Translations under genes and position numbers: made by a program
The notes under the pieces: generated by a model
Seen by the model: the letters and a program-made list of their open reading frames with translations, nothing else
The model's database searches: none
Told to the model about the DNA's origin: nothing
Assembly (NCBI GenBank): GCA_934047225.1
Contig: OW203986.1
Span: 26,725,221 to 26,789,220, forward strand
Source of the DNA: Ypsolopha sequella
Lineage: Eukaryota; Arthropoda; Insecta; Lepidoptera; Ypsolophidae
DNA: 64,000 nt
Direction: 5' to 3'
Shown: piece by piece, positions 1-11,100 of the stretch
Layout of the letters: each line of letters starts with the position of its first letter
Numbering within the stretch: the first letter of the stretch is position 1

Positions 1-825
1 ACTTTTTGACATAGACCCAGTAACAAAAATGTTTTTTAAGACTGACAATTTTGACGGTCGCCCGTTACTTTATTTTTGATGATAAAAAATTAATAAAACC
101 AGCCAAGTGCGAGTCAGAATCGCGTACCTAGGGTTCCGTATCGTGGATGACGAATTAAATTTTGTCATTTTTTTTTCGTGAATTTCTTTACCTCTATATT
201 TTTCCTGTAATTTTTACATAAACACATATTACATATCATATTTATCATATTTTTCGGTCTACCAGTTTTGGAGATAAGGGGAGGCACACATTTTTTTGTG
301 GTTTTTTGAGGATTTCTCGAAATAAAAACAACTAAATATAACCAAACCGTATATTTTTATAATCAGCTCTTTAATATCTGTAACTGGCCAGCTATGATCT
401 ATAATCGACATTTTTTTCATATTTTTCGGTCATTCAGTTTCATAGATAAGGGGGGGACATACATATTTTTGAGGTATTTTCGAGATTTCTCGAAACCAGT
501 GCCAGTAAATATAGTAAAAGTGTTAATTTTTACAGTAAACTTTTTAATATCTACAATTTGATACCCATATTGTGTTTTTAGGATAATATTTTTTCTCACT
601 TTTGTTTTAGAAATATTTTGAACTATTTAAAATTTTTCATATGTTTTTTACACCTTGATATGTGGGAAAATTAATGGTATTTTTGTGCCAAATTTCATGT
701 CTTTATCTTTAACGGTGCTAAAGTTATGAAGCTGTGACAACATACGGACGAACGGACGGATAACGGAGTCTCACCATAAAGGTTCCTTCCTTTTGTACCT
801 TTTAGGTACTACGGAATCCTAAAAA
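1..825 (+). repeat. Interspersed repeat family Rep-A, long copy
   Basis: This stretch carries the Rep-A marker (CCAAGTGCGAGTC near 104, GGGTTCCGTA near 131) and ends with a GGACGAACGGACGG tract and a TACCTTTTAGGTAC palindrome near 795-815. Related sequence recurs at 1395-1945 (inverted), 4033-4085, 51772-52408, 55180-56310 and 58655-58885. The motif pair GATAAGGGG plus TTTCTCGAA occurs twice inside this copy (near 273-320 and 450-494), so it is internally duplicated. No coding capacity is visible. The class is not determined. Confidence 0.6.
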
Positions 826-929
826 AATATATTTGTTCTCAATGGGCTCTAGACAATGACAAGACATGACAGGGTAAAACAACTCGACATCCAATGGATG
901 CGTTCTGTAGTAAAATATTATTATATTTT

Positions 930-1310
930 TTATATCCATCCATCCATCCATCAGCCTAGTTCGTCCACTGCTGGACATAAGCCTTTCCAGGACTTTGCCA
1001 CTCCCGGCGGTCATCCTGGAAGAATTGCCCATACTCACACACGCTGGGCAGGCGGGTTCGTGAGCGCGGTGCCGGAACCCTCGCACCAGTGACGGCGCTG
1101 CCCGTCACCAGTCTGTTCCATATAAGGCCCGGCTATTAGGGATGGATAAACCGCCATCCATCGGTCCCAGGCATGGTCGGCCTCCTGGTTTTTTGCCTGT
1201 GAGCTGTCCTCTTACTCTCTCCCGAATTACTTCGAGAAAATCTCCAAGTAAAATGGTGGTACCTCCACAGTCGAGCCAGGCATCAGCTCTATGATAAACT
1301 GTTTGAATTT
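930..1310 (-). repeat. Rep-B: GATG-tailed LINE-like fragment
   Basis: A moderately GC-rich block starting with a (CCAT)n run at 937-952, which is the 3' microsatellite tail on the minus strand. Four copies occur in the window: here and 15768-15995 on minus, 33155-33495 and 60435-60800 on plus. Shared landmarks are GTCCACTGCTGGACATAAGC and CTCACACACGCTGGGCAGGC. A short tandem 3' tail is typical of non-LTR retrotransposons or SINEs mobilised by them. Which family this is cannot be settled from the sequence alone. Confidence 0.65.
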
Positions 1311-1394
1311 TTGAAAAATTCCTATTGTTACCAAAATAAGCGATAAATTTTAGTATGAAATCGTGTCCAATGACGTCACGATACCGTTAAGTTC

Positions 1395-1945
1395 ATCATT
1401 TTTAGGCTTCCGTACCTAAAAGGTACAAAAGGAACCTTATGGTGAGACTCCGTTGTCCGTGCGTCCGTATGTCACAGCCTCACAACTTTAGCACCGTTAA
1501 AGATAAATACATGAAATTTGACACAAAAATAGCATTAATATGCCCACATATTAAGGTGTAAAAAAATATATAAAAAATTTGAAATTGTTCAAAATATTTC
1601 CAAAACAAAAGTTCGAAAAATAAAAAATATTAGCCTAAAAATACAATACGGGTAACAAATTATAGGTATTAAAAAGTTGATTCTAAAAATATATACTTTT
1701 AATATATTTACTGACACTGGTTTCGAGAAATCTTTAAAAAACCCCAAAAATATGTATGTCCCCCCTTATCTCCGAAACTGGTAAACCGAAAAATATGAAA
1801 AAAATCATGATTTATGTTTACGTAAAGATTACAGGAAAAATAAAGCGGTTGAGAAATTCACGAAAAAAAAATTACAAAATTAAATTTATCATCCACAATA
1901 CGGAACCCTAGGTATGCGAGTCTGACTCGCACTTGGCCGAATTTT
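1395..1945 (-). repeat. Rep-A copy, inverted relative to 1-825
   Basis: Reverse complement of much of 100-820. It begins with TACCTAAAAGGTAC near 1411-1424 and a GTCCGTGCGTCCGTATG tract, and ends with GAGTCTGACTCGCACTTGGCC near 1918-1938. Together with the first copy it forms a large imperfect palindrome around the Rep-B fragment. Confidence 0.6.
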
Positions 1946-3049
1946 TGTATATTGTCTTTATTGCCATACGAATAAATAAATAATAGGTCTTTATATATGA
2001 AATTGCCGTTTTTATAGCGAATTTTCAGTTCTAACATTTTTGCATTTTTTTTAGGGATGACAAATCCAAATTATGTAATTTCTTTTGTGTATGAATGAGA
2101 CAACATTAAGCTAACAGCAACATTAATTACATTTTTGAAAAGTGTCAGCTGTAAAAAATTATTACGAATTTTATCATGGAAATGGATGGCATTTATTTTA
2201 TTTGAAAATTTAATTTTAGTTATTAAACTGACAATAAAAACAAAATTTAATACGTAATACGTAAAACCATGAAATCAACTTAAAAAAAAAAACAAACAAT
2301 GCAAATAGCTATTGAATTACAGGAATTATGAACTCATGAATCTGTAAGAAAATTTTTGGCAATTTCATAAAAAAGTGATAACAAGTGTCATTCAGGACAG
2401 GATCAGGATCAGGATCAGGTGATGATCAGGTTACAAAAAAATATCCAGCGCCGATTTGTAGGTTCTTGTGGTACCGTAGCTTACCAAGAAAAAAGCCAGT
2501 ATTGAAAATAACATTTGAAATGGCATAATATATTCGACAATTATCGTAAATCACACAGCATGAGAGGGGAAAAACGATGATAGTTACTAAGACTCTTAAG
2601 GTGGCCCCGTCGGAAAAATTAGCAACTCGATTTGTGGTGGTGGAAATTTCGAACAAAACCATATTAAAATAAAGTTCTTATCAGCACGCACTGCAACATG
2701 GCTGTTACGTCAGTCGCTGCGGCTGACAAGTGCGAAAATTGTTTTTAATTTATTTTATAAAAAATAAAAGGAATTTCCAAGAGCTGAGAAAACATTTAAT
2801 ATTATTTTGTGTAGAAGTTTATACATTTTTATACTGTTTCGATAAAAACTGAAGCAGTTATATTGTTACAAGTGGACAAAAAATCGAGAAATAAGGGTAA
2901 ACTTACAATTTTTTTGCTTCAGGAAAAATCACATCACTGTTTGTATCATGTAGATTACTATGTATTTTTCTCCTATTAAAAATGCTATAGTTACCGTATA
3001 AAATGGTTATAAAGTTACTCAGTTCAAGGTCGTTGGCGTTTGGAGAAAC
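1946..3049. other. AT-rich non-coding stretch
   Basis: No gene is visible. It includes a small tandem run of ATCAGG near 2399-2420. At about 2595-2745 there is a degenerate match to the TTAA-flanked MITE seen at 14950 (shared words around TTAGCAACTCGAT and GGCTGTTACGTCAGTCGCTGC). Confidence 0.4.
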
Positions 3050-3426
3050 CTTAAGGGGCTGCACAATGCTAAAATTCAGTCCTGCTCTAACGCTTTTGTT
3101 TTTCAACTGTCTATCCTGGTCTAATCAGATGCCGCGCACGCAAAACTTCAGTTATTTTGAAATCGCGGCCACATTAGGACATTAACTATGATTTTTTAAT
3201 GTAATAAAGATGGTTTTTGCTAGTAAGCAAGTGTGTGTTGTGAAATTCATGCTTTTTTAAAAGTATAATAATTTAAAGAAGATTGAAAGTATGTTTATTT
3301 ATAAAGTGTAATTAATAATTGTCTTGAGACAAAAAACACGCCATATTTTTTCAAATTTTTACCATCTACATTGACGGAACTAAATCCAATGCAAAACTGA
3401 TGTTTAGCATAGTGGAGCCCCTTTAG
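3050..3426. mobile_element. MITE with about 24-bp terminal inverted repeats
   Basis: The left end CTTAAGGGGCTGCACAATGC and the reverse complement of the right end, CTAAAGGGGCTCCACTATGC, agree at most positions over about 24 bp. There is no open frame of note. Non-autonomous DNA transposon; superfamily not assigned. Confidence 0.6.
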
Positions 3427-5474
3427 TGACAGAATTTAACATGTTTATACGGAGTTGACTTCTAATTACTAAACAGTAACACTACAAGTAAGTTTAAATT
3501 ACTAAATTACAAGACCTTTAATTACTAAACAGACAGATTTTTGAATTAATTTGTTTTATAACTTCTAATGACTTTGTGACATTCATCTTTTTTTCGCGTG
3601 GATACTACATATGTAAACCTGACATTATAGTAAACGGAAATGCGATAAAGATCGTTGTTGAATATTAAAACAGCAGCTGGAAAAGAGGAGGCGTTACTTT
3701 GGTGCATAGCAGCTTTGCTATTATAGCTCGAATATTAAGTTGAATAAAGTTGAAAATCGCGTGCGCCAAAATGCGCGTGAAATGATCACGAATAAGTCTG
3801 ATTTCAAAAATAAAATTGATTAAAATACAATAAATTTGTTAGGTTCATTTTTTTCTACGCATATTTTAATATACGATGTTTTCTTGCTGTGAGTATTTAT
3901 CTTAGACATAAAACTCAAGCCGTATTAGAGAAAAATCTACAAATCGTTTTAAAAAGCATAATTCTCAAACATTTAATCTGTCGAGTGAAAATTATCCAAT
4001 TAGGTAACTAAATGGATAATTTAGGAAGGAAAAAGCCGGCCAAGTGCGCGTCGGGCCACGCGCAGTGTAGGGTTCCGTAGTTGCCCTACACTATATGCGG
4101 ACTTCTTCTCCAAGTACATTTTATAAGTTTGTCGACTAATACAGATCGCGCCAAACTTCTAGTACGCTCGGAAGTTGCTCTTCCTAAGAACGGCCCGTAC
4201 AGGCCCTTTTAGGGGACTAAAAGTTTGGCGCGATCTATACTCGTTAACTTGTAAAGCCTACTTAGCTGTGATAGTTTTCCTTTTAATTTCGTTATGTATA
4301 CTACTGCCGTGATCTTTTTCACGTCTCCAAATACAACCGTTTCGCTGGCAGGGGTGGGGATACTTGACTCTAACAAAAATTGACACTTTTAAGCTTAATA
4401 TGACGCAAAAGGAACCCTAGATAGAAAAGTAGTTTTCTCATATCCCCAATATTTTTAAATTACCTATCTAACGACACCCCACTTTACGTGTAGGGGAGGT
4501 ACCCTAAAAAAAAATCTTTTTCAAAATTTTACTGTACCATTTTATTGGCTTTTCTTCAATGTACAGACACACTGGAGTCTACTATTTTATTGATTGCTAT
4601 TGATTGATTGATAACCTCATTGACTTAAAGTTAAACGTCAGTCGTTTTTCTAAGTGAAAGAACTATTGAGTGAATTTTGAATGTAAGTGTTCTGTTTCGA
4701 TTAATTAGAAAAGGCGGGTTTTTCACAATCCGCCTGCGAAAACGCTCTTTAAAAGGGAGGAATAACTTTTTGGACGATTTTTCCTTTTCTTTAGCCGCCT
4801 GATTTCAAGAAGATCAGCGTTAAGAGGCAGGAGGACGCCAACGACCTTGAGTCGACCTGTGTCACTGTCGGTACAAATATCGACAGAAATTATATTGAAA
4901 TAACGTTCACATCAGCGTGCGTGCATAACGACGATCCCTGCGTCTTCGGATAGCGCAAAATAAGAGAAAATAATACTTTTCACATAGACGCGATGGACGA
5001 AAAAAATTTCAGCAATAATTTTAATACGCAATCATCGATATTACGCAATACTTTCCTTGTATTTGAGTGCAAGAACCATACAAACGTAAGCGGTTTCAAA
5101 GAAATAACCTATTTTAGTCTAAAACAGCTTGACTTTGGACAATATTTTTATGCTGTTTCTTAAACGCGAGAATAATTTCCTACAATAAAGTTGTATATTA
5201 AATAGCATTGCCTATATATTTTTTCATAAATATTAAATATACCGTTTAATCGAAATAACGTAATCAGTATGAGTCGTTTTGGGAACAGGTGCCGTAAGTA
5301 CGCCAACATTTTAAGAATACCCGACAAAAGAGAGAAGCTGGCCAAAAAGTCATTTGTGCCCACAGAACCCATTTAGGTCTTCTCCGTAGTTTTTCTACTG
5401 TTATAGAGAAGAGGGTCAGATTTTGATGCTATAAAAAGATTTGCCGTCTTGTACGCTAATGCATACAATTAATA
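3427..5474. other. Intergenic, repeat fragments only
   Basis: It contains a Rep-A fragment (4030-4085) and a small inverted-repeat element (4143-4236). A block at 4655-4745 recurs at about 11065-11140 (shared word GAGTGAATTTTGAAT). A degenerate TTAA-MITE-like block sits near 4855-4990. No coding exon is recognised. Confidence 0.45.
4143..4236. mobile_element. Short palindromic MITE
   Basis: Terminal inverted repeats AGATCGCGCCAAACTT and AAGTTTGGCGCGATCT bound about 94 bp. The termini resemble those of the larger element at 8299-9435 (GCGCGCCAAT plus TTTTAGTC), so it may be a deletion derivative of that family. Confidence 0.6.
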
Positions 5475-5835
5475 GTAGTTTATGCTACTTGGGCGAAAAG
5501 GAATAAATTACGAGGATAATTAAACGTAAACCGAGTAATTTATTGCTCTTACGCCCGTGTATCATACTACGTTTTTCAATGCATAGTGTGAGGAAATAAA
5601 ACAAATATAAACTTGTGAACTTTAAATTATGATTTGCTCAAAAGGACTGTATCCAGAGCCGTTAAACAGTGGAAAAAAATTATAACGTTTATGGTACACA
5701 GGAAAGGCTGCAGGTTAGCCAACCATTGTGAATAAATAAAAAAAAAAAAAATAATAATAATGTCCTAGGGCGAAATAATCGACTTTCTGTTCGGTTTTGA
5801 TGCATAAAAAGTGGACCTTTACGAGCACTTGCATC
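5475..5835 (-). repeat. Rep-C copy 1, inverted
   Basis: The reverse complement matches 6036-6404, 6405-6795 and 24985-25375. Landmarks are ACTTTTTATGCATCAAAACC at one end, TGGTTGGCTAACCTGC in the middle and AGCATAAACTACTAT at the other end. Classification unknown. No terminal inverted repeat was found, so a LINE or SINE fragment is also possible. Confidence 0.65.
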
Positions 5836-6035
5836 GAAAAATAACTTTATCTATCGCTCAACCTATACTTTTTATCCGTATTAAAATTTCAGGTAATCAA
5901 CATGTTTACAATATTCAACTAAGATATAAGTACTCAAAAGTCTTGCATTTTAAGCTCCATTTTTACATAAATTAGACAAGGATGTGTTGCGTCACCGTGG
6001 CTATTCAATCTATTTTTGGATAGTTGCTTAAATGA

Positions 6036-6404
6036 TTTTTCAATGCAAGTGCTCGTAAAGGTCCACTTTTTATGCATCAAAACCGAACAGAAAGTCGATT
6101 ATTTTGGCCCTAGGGCTTTATTATTATTTATTTTTTTAATTTATTTACAATGGTTGGCTAACCTGCAACCTTTCCTGTGTACCATAAATGTTATAATTTT
6201 TTTTCCACTGTTTAACGGCTCTGGATACAGTCCTTTTCAGACAATCATAATTTAAAGTTCACAAGATTATATTTGTTTTATTTCCTCACACTATGCATTG
6301 AAAAACGTAGTCTGATACACGGGCGTAAGAGCAATAAATTACTCGGTTACGTTTAAATTATCCTCGTAATTTATTCCTTTTCGCCCAAGTAGCATAAACT
6401 ACTA
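6036..6404 (+). repeat. Rep-C copy 2
   Basis: Direct copy of Rep-C. Its last bases (ACTACTATTTCAATGCAAGTG) run straight into copy 3, so copies 2 and 3 are head to tail with no spacer. Confidence 0.65.
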
Positions 6405-6795
6405 TTTCAATGCAAGTGCTCGTAATGGCCCACTTTTTATGCATCAAAACCGAACAGAAAGTCGATTATTTTGCCCTAGGCCTTTATTATTATTATTTTT
6501 TTTAATTTATTTACAATGGTTGGCTAACCTGCAACCTTTCCTGTGTACCATAAATGTTATAATTTTTTTTCCACTGTTTAACGGCTCTGGATACAGTCCT
6601 TTTCAGCCAATCATAATTTAAAGTTCACAAGATTATATTTGTTTTATTTCCTCACACTATGCATTGAAAAACGTAGTCTGATACACGGGCGTAAGAGCAA
6701 TAAATTACTCGGTTACGTTTAAAACGCTCGCTACGCTCGTGTTTTAAATCGTCCTCGTAATTTATTCCTTTTCACCCTTGTAGCATAAACTACTA
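6405..6795 (+). repeat. Rep-C copy 3, tandem to copy 2
   Basis: Near-identical to copy 2 but with an extra segment containing CGCTCGCTACGCTCGTG at 6724-6740. The same segment, slightly changed, is present in the copy at 24985-25375. Copies 3 and 4 therefore form one subfamily, and copies 1 and 2 another. Confidence 0.65.
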
Positions 6796-6834
6796 TAAAA
6801 GAGCGTGAATGTGGACTGAAGTTAGGGGAGTTAC

Positions 6835-7015
6835 TTATTAAATGCCTCTTACACGGCGATTGACGAAAGAAATTTATGGTTGCGCAAGTGAAAGGTACAG
6901 CTCGACCACGCCGCCTTAGAAGGACACGTATGTTGACCAAGTTGGCGACATACTGAAGAAGGGCAATATCGAAGTATTCGGTATAGAAGAGCTTGTATGA
7001 CTAGATTGATGGATA
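6835..7015 (+). pseudogene. LINE-derived reverse-transcriptase tail remnant
   Basis: Plus-strand sequence reads as a short protein-like tail around RRTYVDQVGDILKKG, ending with ATTGATGGATAT. The same sequence recurs at 26460-26900, where it is split by a MITE. It looks like the C-terminal end of an endonuclease/reverse-transcriptase polyprotein from a non-LTR element. This is family recognition from memory; no alignment was run. Confidence 0.45.
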
Positions 7016-7056
7016 TATTTCATAAATATTTGAAAAATGCAGTAGTCTGGCATATA

Positions 7057-7672
7057 CAGTGTGTCCCTCGTACAAGTGCACATCCGAAAGTGGGTGAAAC
7101 TCTAAACATATGGACAAAAACAAAGAAAAAAATGTTTTTTGTTTTTTTTTAATCTTGAAAAAATACTCTACCTGGGTATCTTTGTATGGGACGCGAGTGC
7201 AGTGCCTTTGGTTAACCGCTCGTAGAAAATATTGTAGTTATGATAGAACGTTGTATTTTTTTGTTCAGAAAGATAATAGAATAGGCAATGATAAATAGGA
7301 ATAAAAGTATAGTTAAACGGGGACATTATTTTGAAAAAAAAAATACCAGTACTAAAAAAAAAGACGGAAAAATTAAAGAAATAATCTTTTAGGATATTAT
7401 TTTTATGGTAATGCTAGTTGATTATGTTTTGTTTCTGATTTGGGATGCAACGTCTATTCTTAAGGATTATAACAGTTTTATTTAATTGCATTACTTGCAA
7501 CAGATCAAAAGTTATGACATATTTTATACATAGTCTCCATGATAGGCAAACAAAATTTAAAACGTAAATTTATAAAACAAGGATTTTCTAAAAAAAAAAA
7601 ACATTTTTTGTCGATAAAATAAGGTCTAGTTTCACCCCTTTTCGGATGTGCACTTGTATGAGGGACACACTG
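7057..7672. mobile_element. MITE-1, 616 bp, TA target duplication
   Basis: The ends CAGTGTGTCCCTCGTACAAG and its inverted partner at the right border form about 40-45 bp terminal inverted repeats. The element is flanked by TA at 7055-7056 and 7673-7674. A second copy lies at 58971-59553. TA duplication points to the Tc1/mariner superfamily; the interior has no transposase. Confidence 0.8.
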
Positions 7673-7959
7673 TATAGTATAGGATATAAATAAAACCTAA
7701 AGAGCTAGGATTCTAAATCAGGGTAAAAAGTTACTGTCTAGACTTAAAGACTTTAATTTTACGTAAATGAATATTATGGTCAATTTCACATATAATTCCA
7801 CGCCAAAAAATATAACTTCTAGTCGACTTAGCTTGCAGATGTCAGCTGTTACGTAGAGTCGTATAATATAGGTGTCGCCATCTTTGAATATATTAGGACT
7901 AGCCTTGAATTAAAGCAAGTGTTTTTACTCAAATATTGAATTAAGGCATATGTACTTAC

Positions 7960-8198
7960 GAAGCAAAGAAGACATCAGCCTGCTCAATAGTCCCATGGAA
8001 GGCGGTCCTGCCGCCAGCCAGCAGCACGATCTGGTGGAACTGCTCGAAGACTCCGGAAGCCGGCTGGTGGACGGAGCAGATCACCAGCTTGCCTCCGATA
8101 GCCAGCCTCCTGAGGCGGGCCACGACGGTGCTGGCTGCGGACGAGTCCAGCCCAGTTGTTGGCTCGTCGCAGAACAGGATCGGTGGGTCGTTTAGGAG
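7960..8198 (-). CDS. ABCG exon 5, Walker B and H-loop
   Basis: Encodes LLNDPPILFCDEPTTGLDSS through QADVFFA, 79 codons plus two bases. Walker B, D-loop and the H-loop histidine (VHQPAS) are intact, so the ATPase site appears functional. Acceptor TTTCAG, donor TC|GTAAGT. The dangling phase shows that coding continues to lower coordinates. Confidence 0.93.
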
Positions 8199-11100
8199 CT
8201 GAAATGGAATTTACTTGTTTTATTTCCTTAGGGACTGGGATCATTTTGTTTCTTTACTCAAATAATGGGATTGCCTTATCCCTTTGTTAGTATGTCTATA
8301 GTGCGCGCCAATATTTTAGTCGCCTCTGAAGATAGACGATTTACGGTGTCAGGGGGACGTTACAGGAGCAAGGGCGCGGAGCACACCCGCCTGCGTGCCG
8401 CACCACACCCCCCGCTCGCCATTTAAGGTAGGGCCACTGAGTGATGGCACTTATGACAGCTGCATTTAGTGATGAGGTACATTTCAAATTTCGGTTTAAA
8501 ATAAAAATCAAGTGTGAGTTTACTCAACATTAGGCACGTCATTCAACATTCAACATAATGATACAAAAGGAAAATGTGCCAAAACCAGTGGCGTAGGTAT
8601 CGAAGGGCTATGCGGTGTAGTGCCCCGGGGCCCCCAAGAGATGTTTAAATATCTAAATCGAAAAAAGTATTTTACTATCATTTATTTTCGTTTAGTTTAA
8701 CTTCGTCATTGTTTTGTTTTTAATTAAATATTATTGCGTAACTTGGCGACCTCAAACACGACCTATAAAAAATGAGAAACTTTAAAAAAAAATTATTTGT
8801 TTCTATACGAATTCTATTGCACAATAAAGCAACATTCAAATCGAAAAATAATAACCGAAACAAGTAGTACATCACTATCAACAATGAAGTATTATATTTT
8901 TTAATTCACACTTTCTTATAAATAATTACGATACTTTGTAGGCATTTAAACGTCATAGGCGCCATCACTCAGTGGCTCTACTGTAGCAGGTGTCATGTCA
9001 ACAGTATGCGTTAGTTAGTGTTAGTGCTACGTCCGTACACTACACATGCGCGCGTTGCATGAAAAGTACGTTCGTGGAAAAAATTCTATGATTCGTTAAG
9101 CTAATCGTTGAATCTGTTTGTGTTGCCTTTATTTGTTGTTTTGTGGATTTAGTTTGTTAACGTTTATTGTTGTTGTTATGCCTCGCGGTCGTTATAGCGT
9201 TTTAAGGCGACAATGTAGGAAAATGGTGTTTATATTAATTTTTTTGATTTAAACAGTTTAGATTGCACTTAAATAATAAATACATATTAAACAGGTAGGT
9301 ACAACAAGTACATCTTCCCACTTATAGTAAACATTTAATAATCAACCGTTGATATATTATTGTTTCCTTGACTGTACCTGCGCAAGCTTGCACTCTTAAC
9401 TCAATCAGAGGCGACTAAAAGATTGGCGCGCACTATACCTGCAATCTATCTCAAAACTAAACAGACAATTCAGCTGAAATTCAGCTCGTAGAATAGGGAC
9501 ACTATCAAAATAGAAATGAGAATCAGAAAGAGGTACCTTTGAAAACATTTTCAACGAATTTTGCATAAAATTTCTTTTATTATTCAATATAATTTTGTAT
9601 AATTTTCAATATTTATACGATTATTTAGTTTTAATTTTAGGTATTAATTTTATTATTTTTTTGTTATGTATTTGATTTGTTGAATAAATTAAGTGAGACC
9701 ATTAATCAGTCACATACTATAAAAAACAATATAATTTTATTACAACAATCACAAAATTAAATAGAAAAGACAAATATTTTGTAAATAATTTCTTAGGGCC
9801 AGGATTTGAACCTTCGACCTCTTTCTTAAAAAGGAAGTGCTCTCCCAACTGAGCTACCGAGATTCTCCCCTGGATCGTTGAAAATTTCCACCCGATACTT
9901 AAAATTTTACTTGGTTACTTGTATTTTAATGGCCAACCCATCAAAGTACATTTACATTCGTTTTTTTACAAAAGTCATTGCATGGGGAAACTTTTGGGGG
10001 AAGTTTTATAACTCAGTGTAAAAATCTCTAAAAAGGGCAACAGCTGTAGCCCGTGAGTGTGCTTAAGTGTTAATTTCAAGCAGTAAAAGTCCTACCTGAA
10101 CAGCGAGCGCAACTCTTTTCCTCTCTCCCCCCGATAGCGCCTTCAGTTTGGTCCTGGTGCAAGCCTGGACGCCCAGCTCTCCCAGCAGCTGCTGGACGCG
10201 GCGGGTCCTCATGGCCGCGTTGGCTTGCCGGTCCATCATGAGTCGGGCCTGTGCGACAACATTTATACAAGTGTGTAAGCAAGGGCGTATCCAGGATCTG
10301 CTAGACGGGCAAATGGTTATGTGTTTAAATGGTTTCATTGAACAGCTTACTCACTTCTAGATAATATTGAATTTATATTATTATTACTCGTGGTGAATGT
10401 AGGGCCGCTATGATCATCTTTTTACCTCACAAAGTGGGCGTGATTTACGTCAATCGAATATTGAATGGAAGCTAGGCGCTGAATATACACCGAGTAACAG
10501 AAAGGTGAACCATATTTGAAAAGCTTATTCAGTCAATGGTTTAGAACAACTTTTACTATGGAACAAAACCTGTATCTCGAAAAAATTTTTTTACTGTTTC
10601 ATAGAAACATGCAATGCCGCTCGGCCGAAATGTATGGAAGGGCAAATTTTTTTTTTCAGATTTCGTGTTTGGCTCCATAGTAAAAGTTGTTCTATACTAT
10701 TGACTGAATAAGCTCTTCAAATATGGTTACACCTTTCTGTTACACGTTGTATTTGCCAGTTTTGACAGCAGCTCTAATACTTGCGGCAAGATTTTGCTAA
10801 TTACGAGAAAAACACATTATCCTAACAACATACATATAAACATATCGCCACGACATATTATTTCCCCAAGGGGGTGTCAGAGGTGTTTTTTTTTACCGAC
10901 GATTTTCCTTCGCAACGTGCTTGACCGATAGGATTCAAACCAGGCCTCTATCATGTCACCAGATTTTGTATTCAAAATTTTTTTAATTCTTATTTCCAGA
11001 AACCAATAGATACTTCGCGATGGCAACATACACAATATATAGGTAATAAGGTTTTATTGAATTGTTGAGTGAATTTTGAATTTAGGTGTTCTGTTTCGAT

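Noticed and set aside
1..7900. Membrane-domain exons of the ABCG gene
   Set aside because: No minus-strand stretch with ABC2-membrane character or in-phase splice sites was found. They are presumed to lie outside the window.
9797..9870. Functional tRNA-Lys gene
   Set aside because: Acceptor strands do not pair and the anticodon stem is mismatched; kept only as a tRNA-derived repeat.
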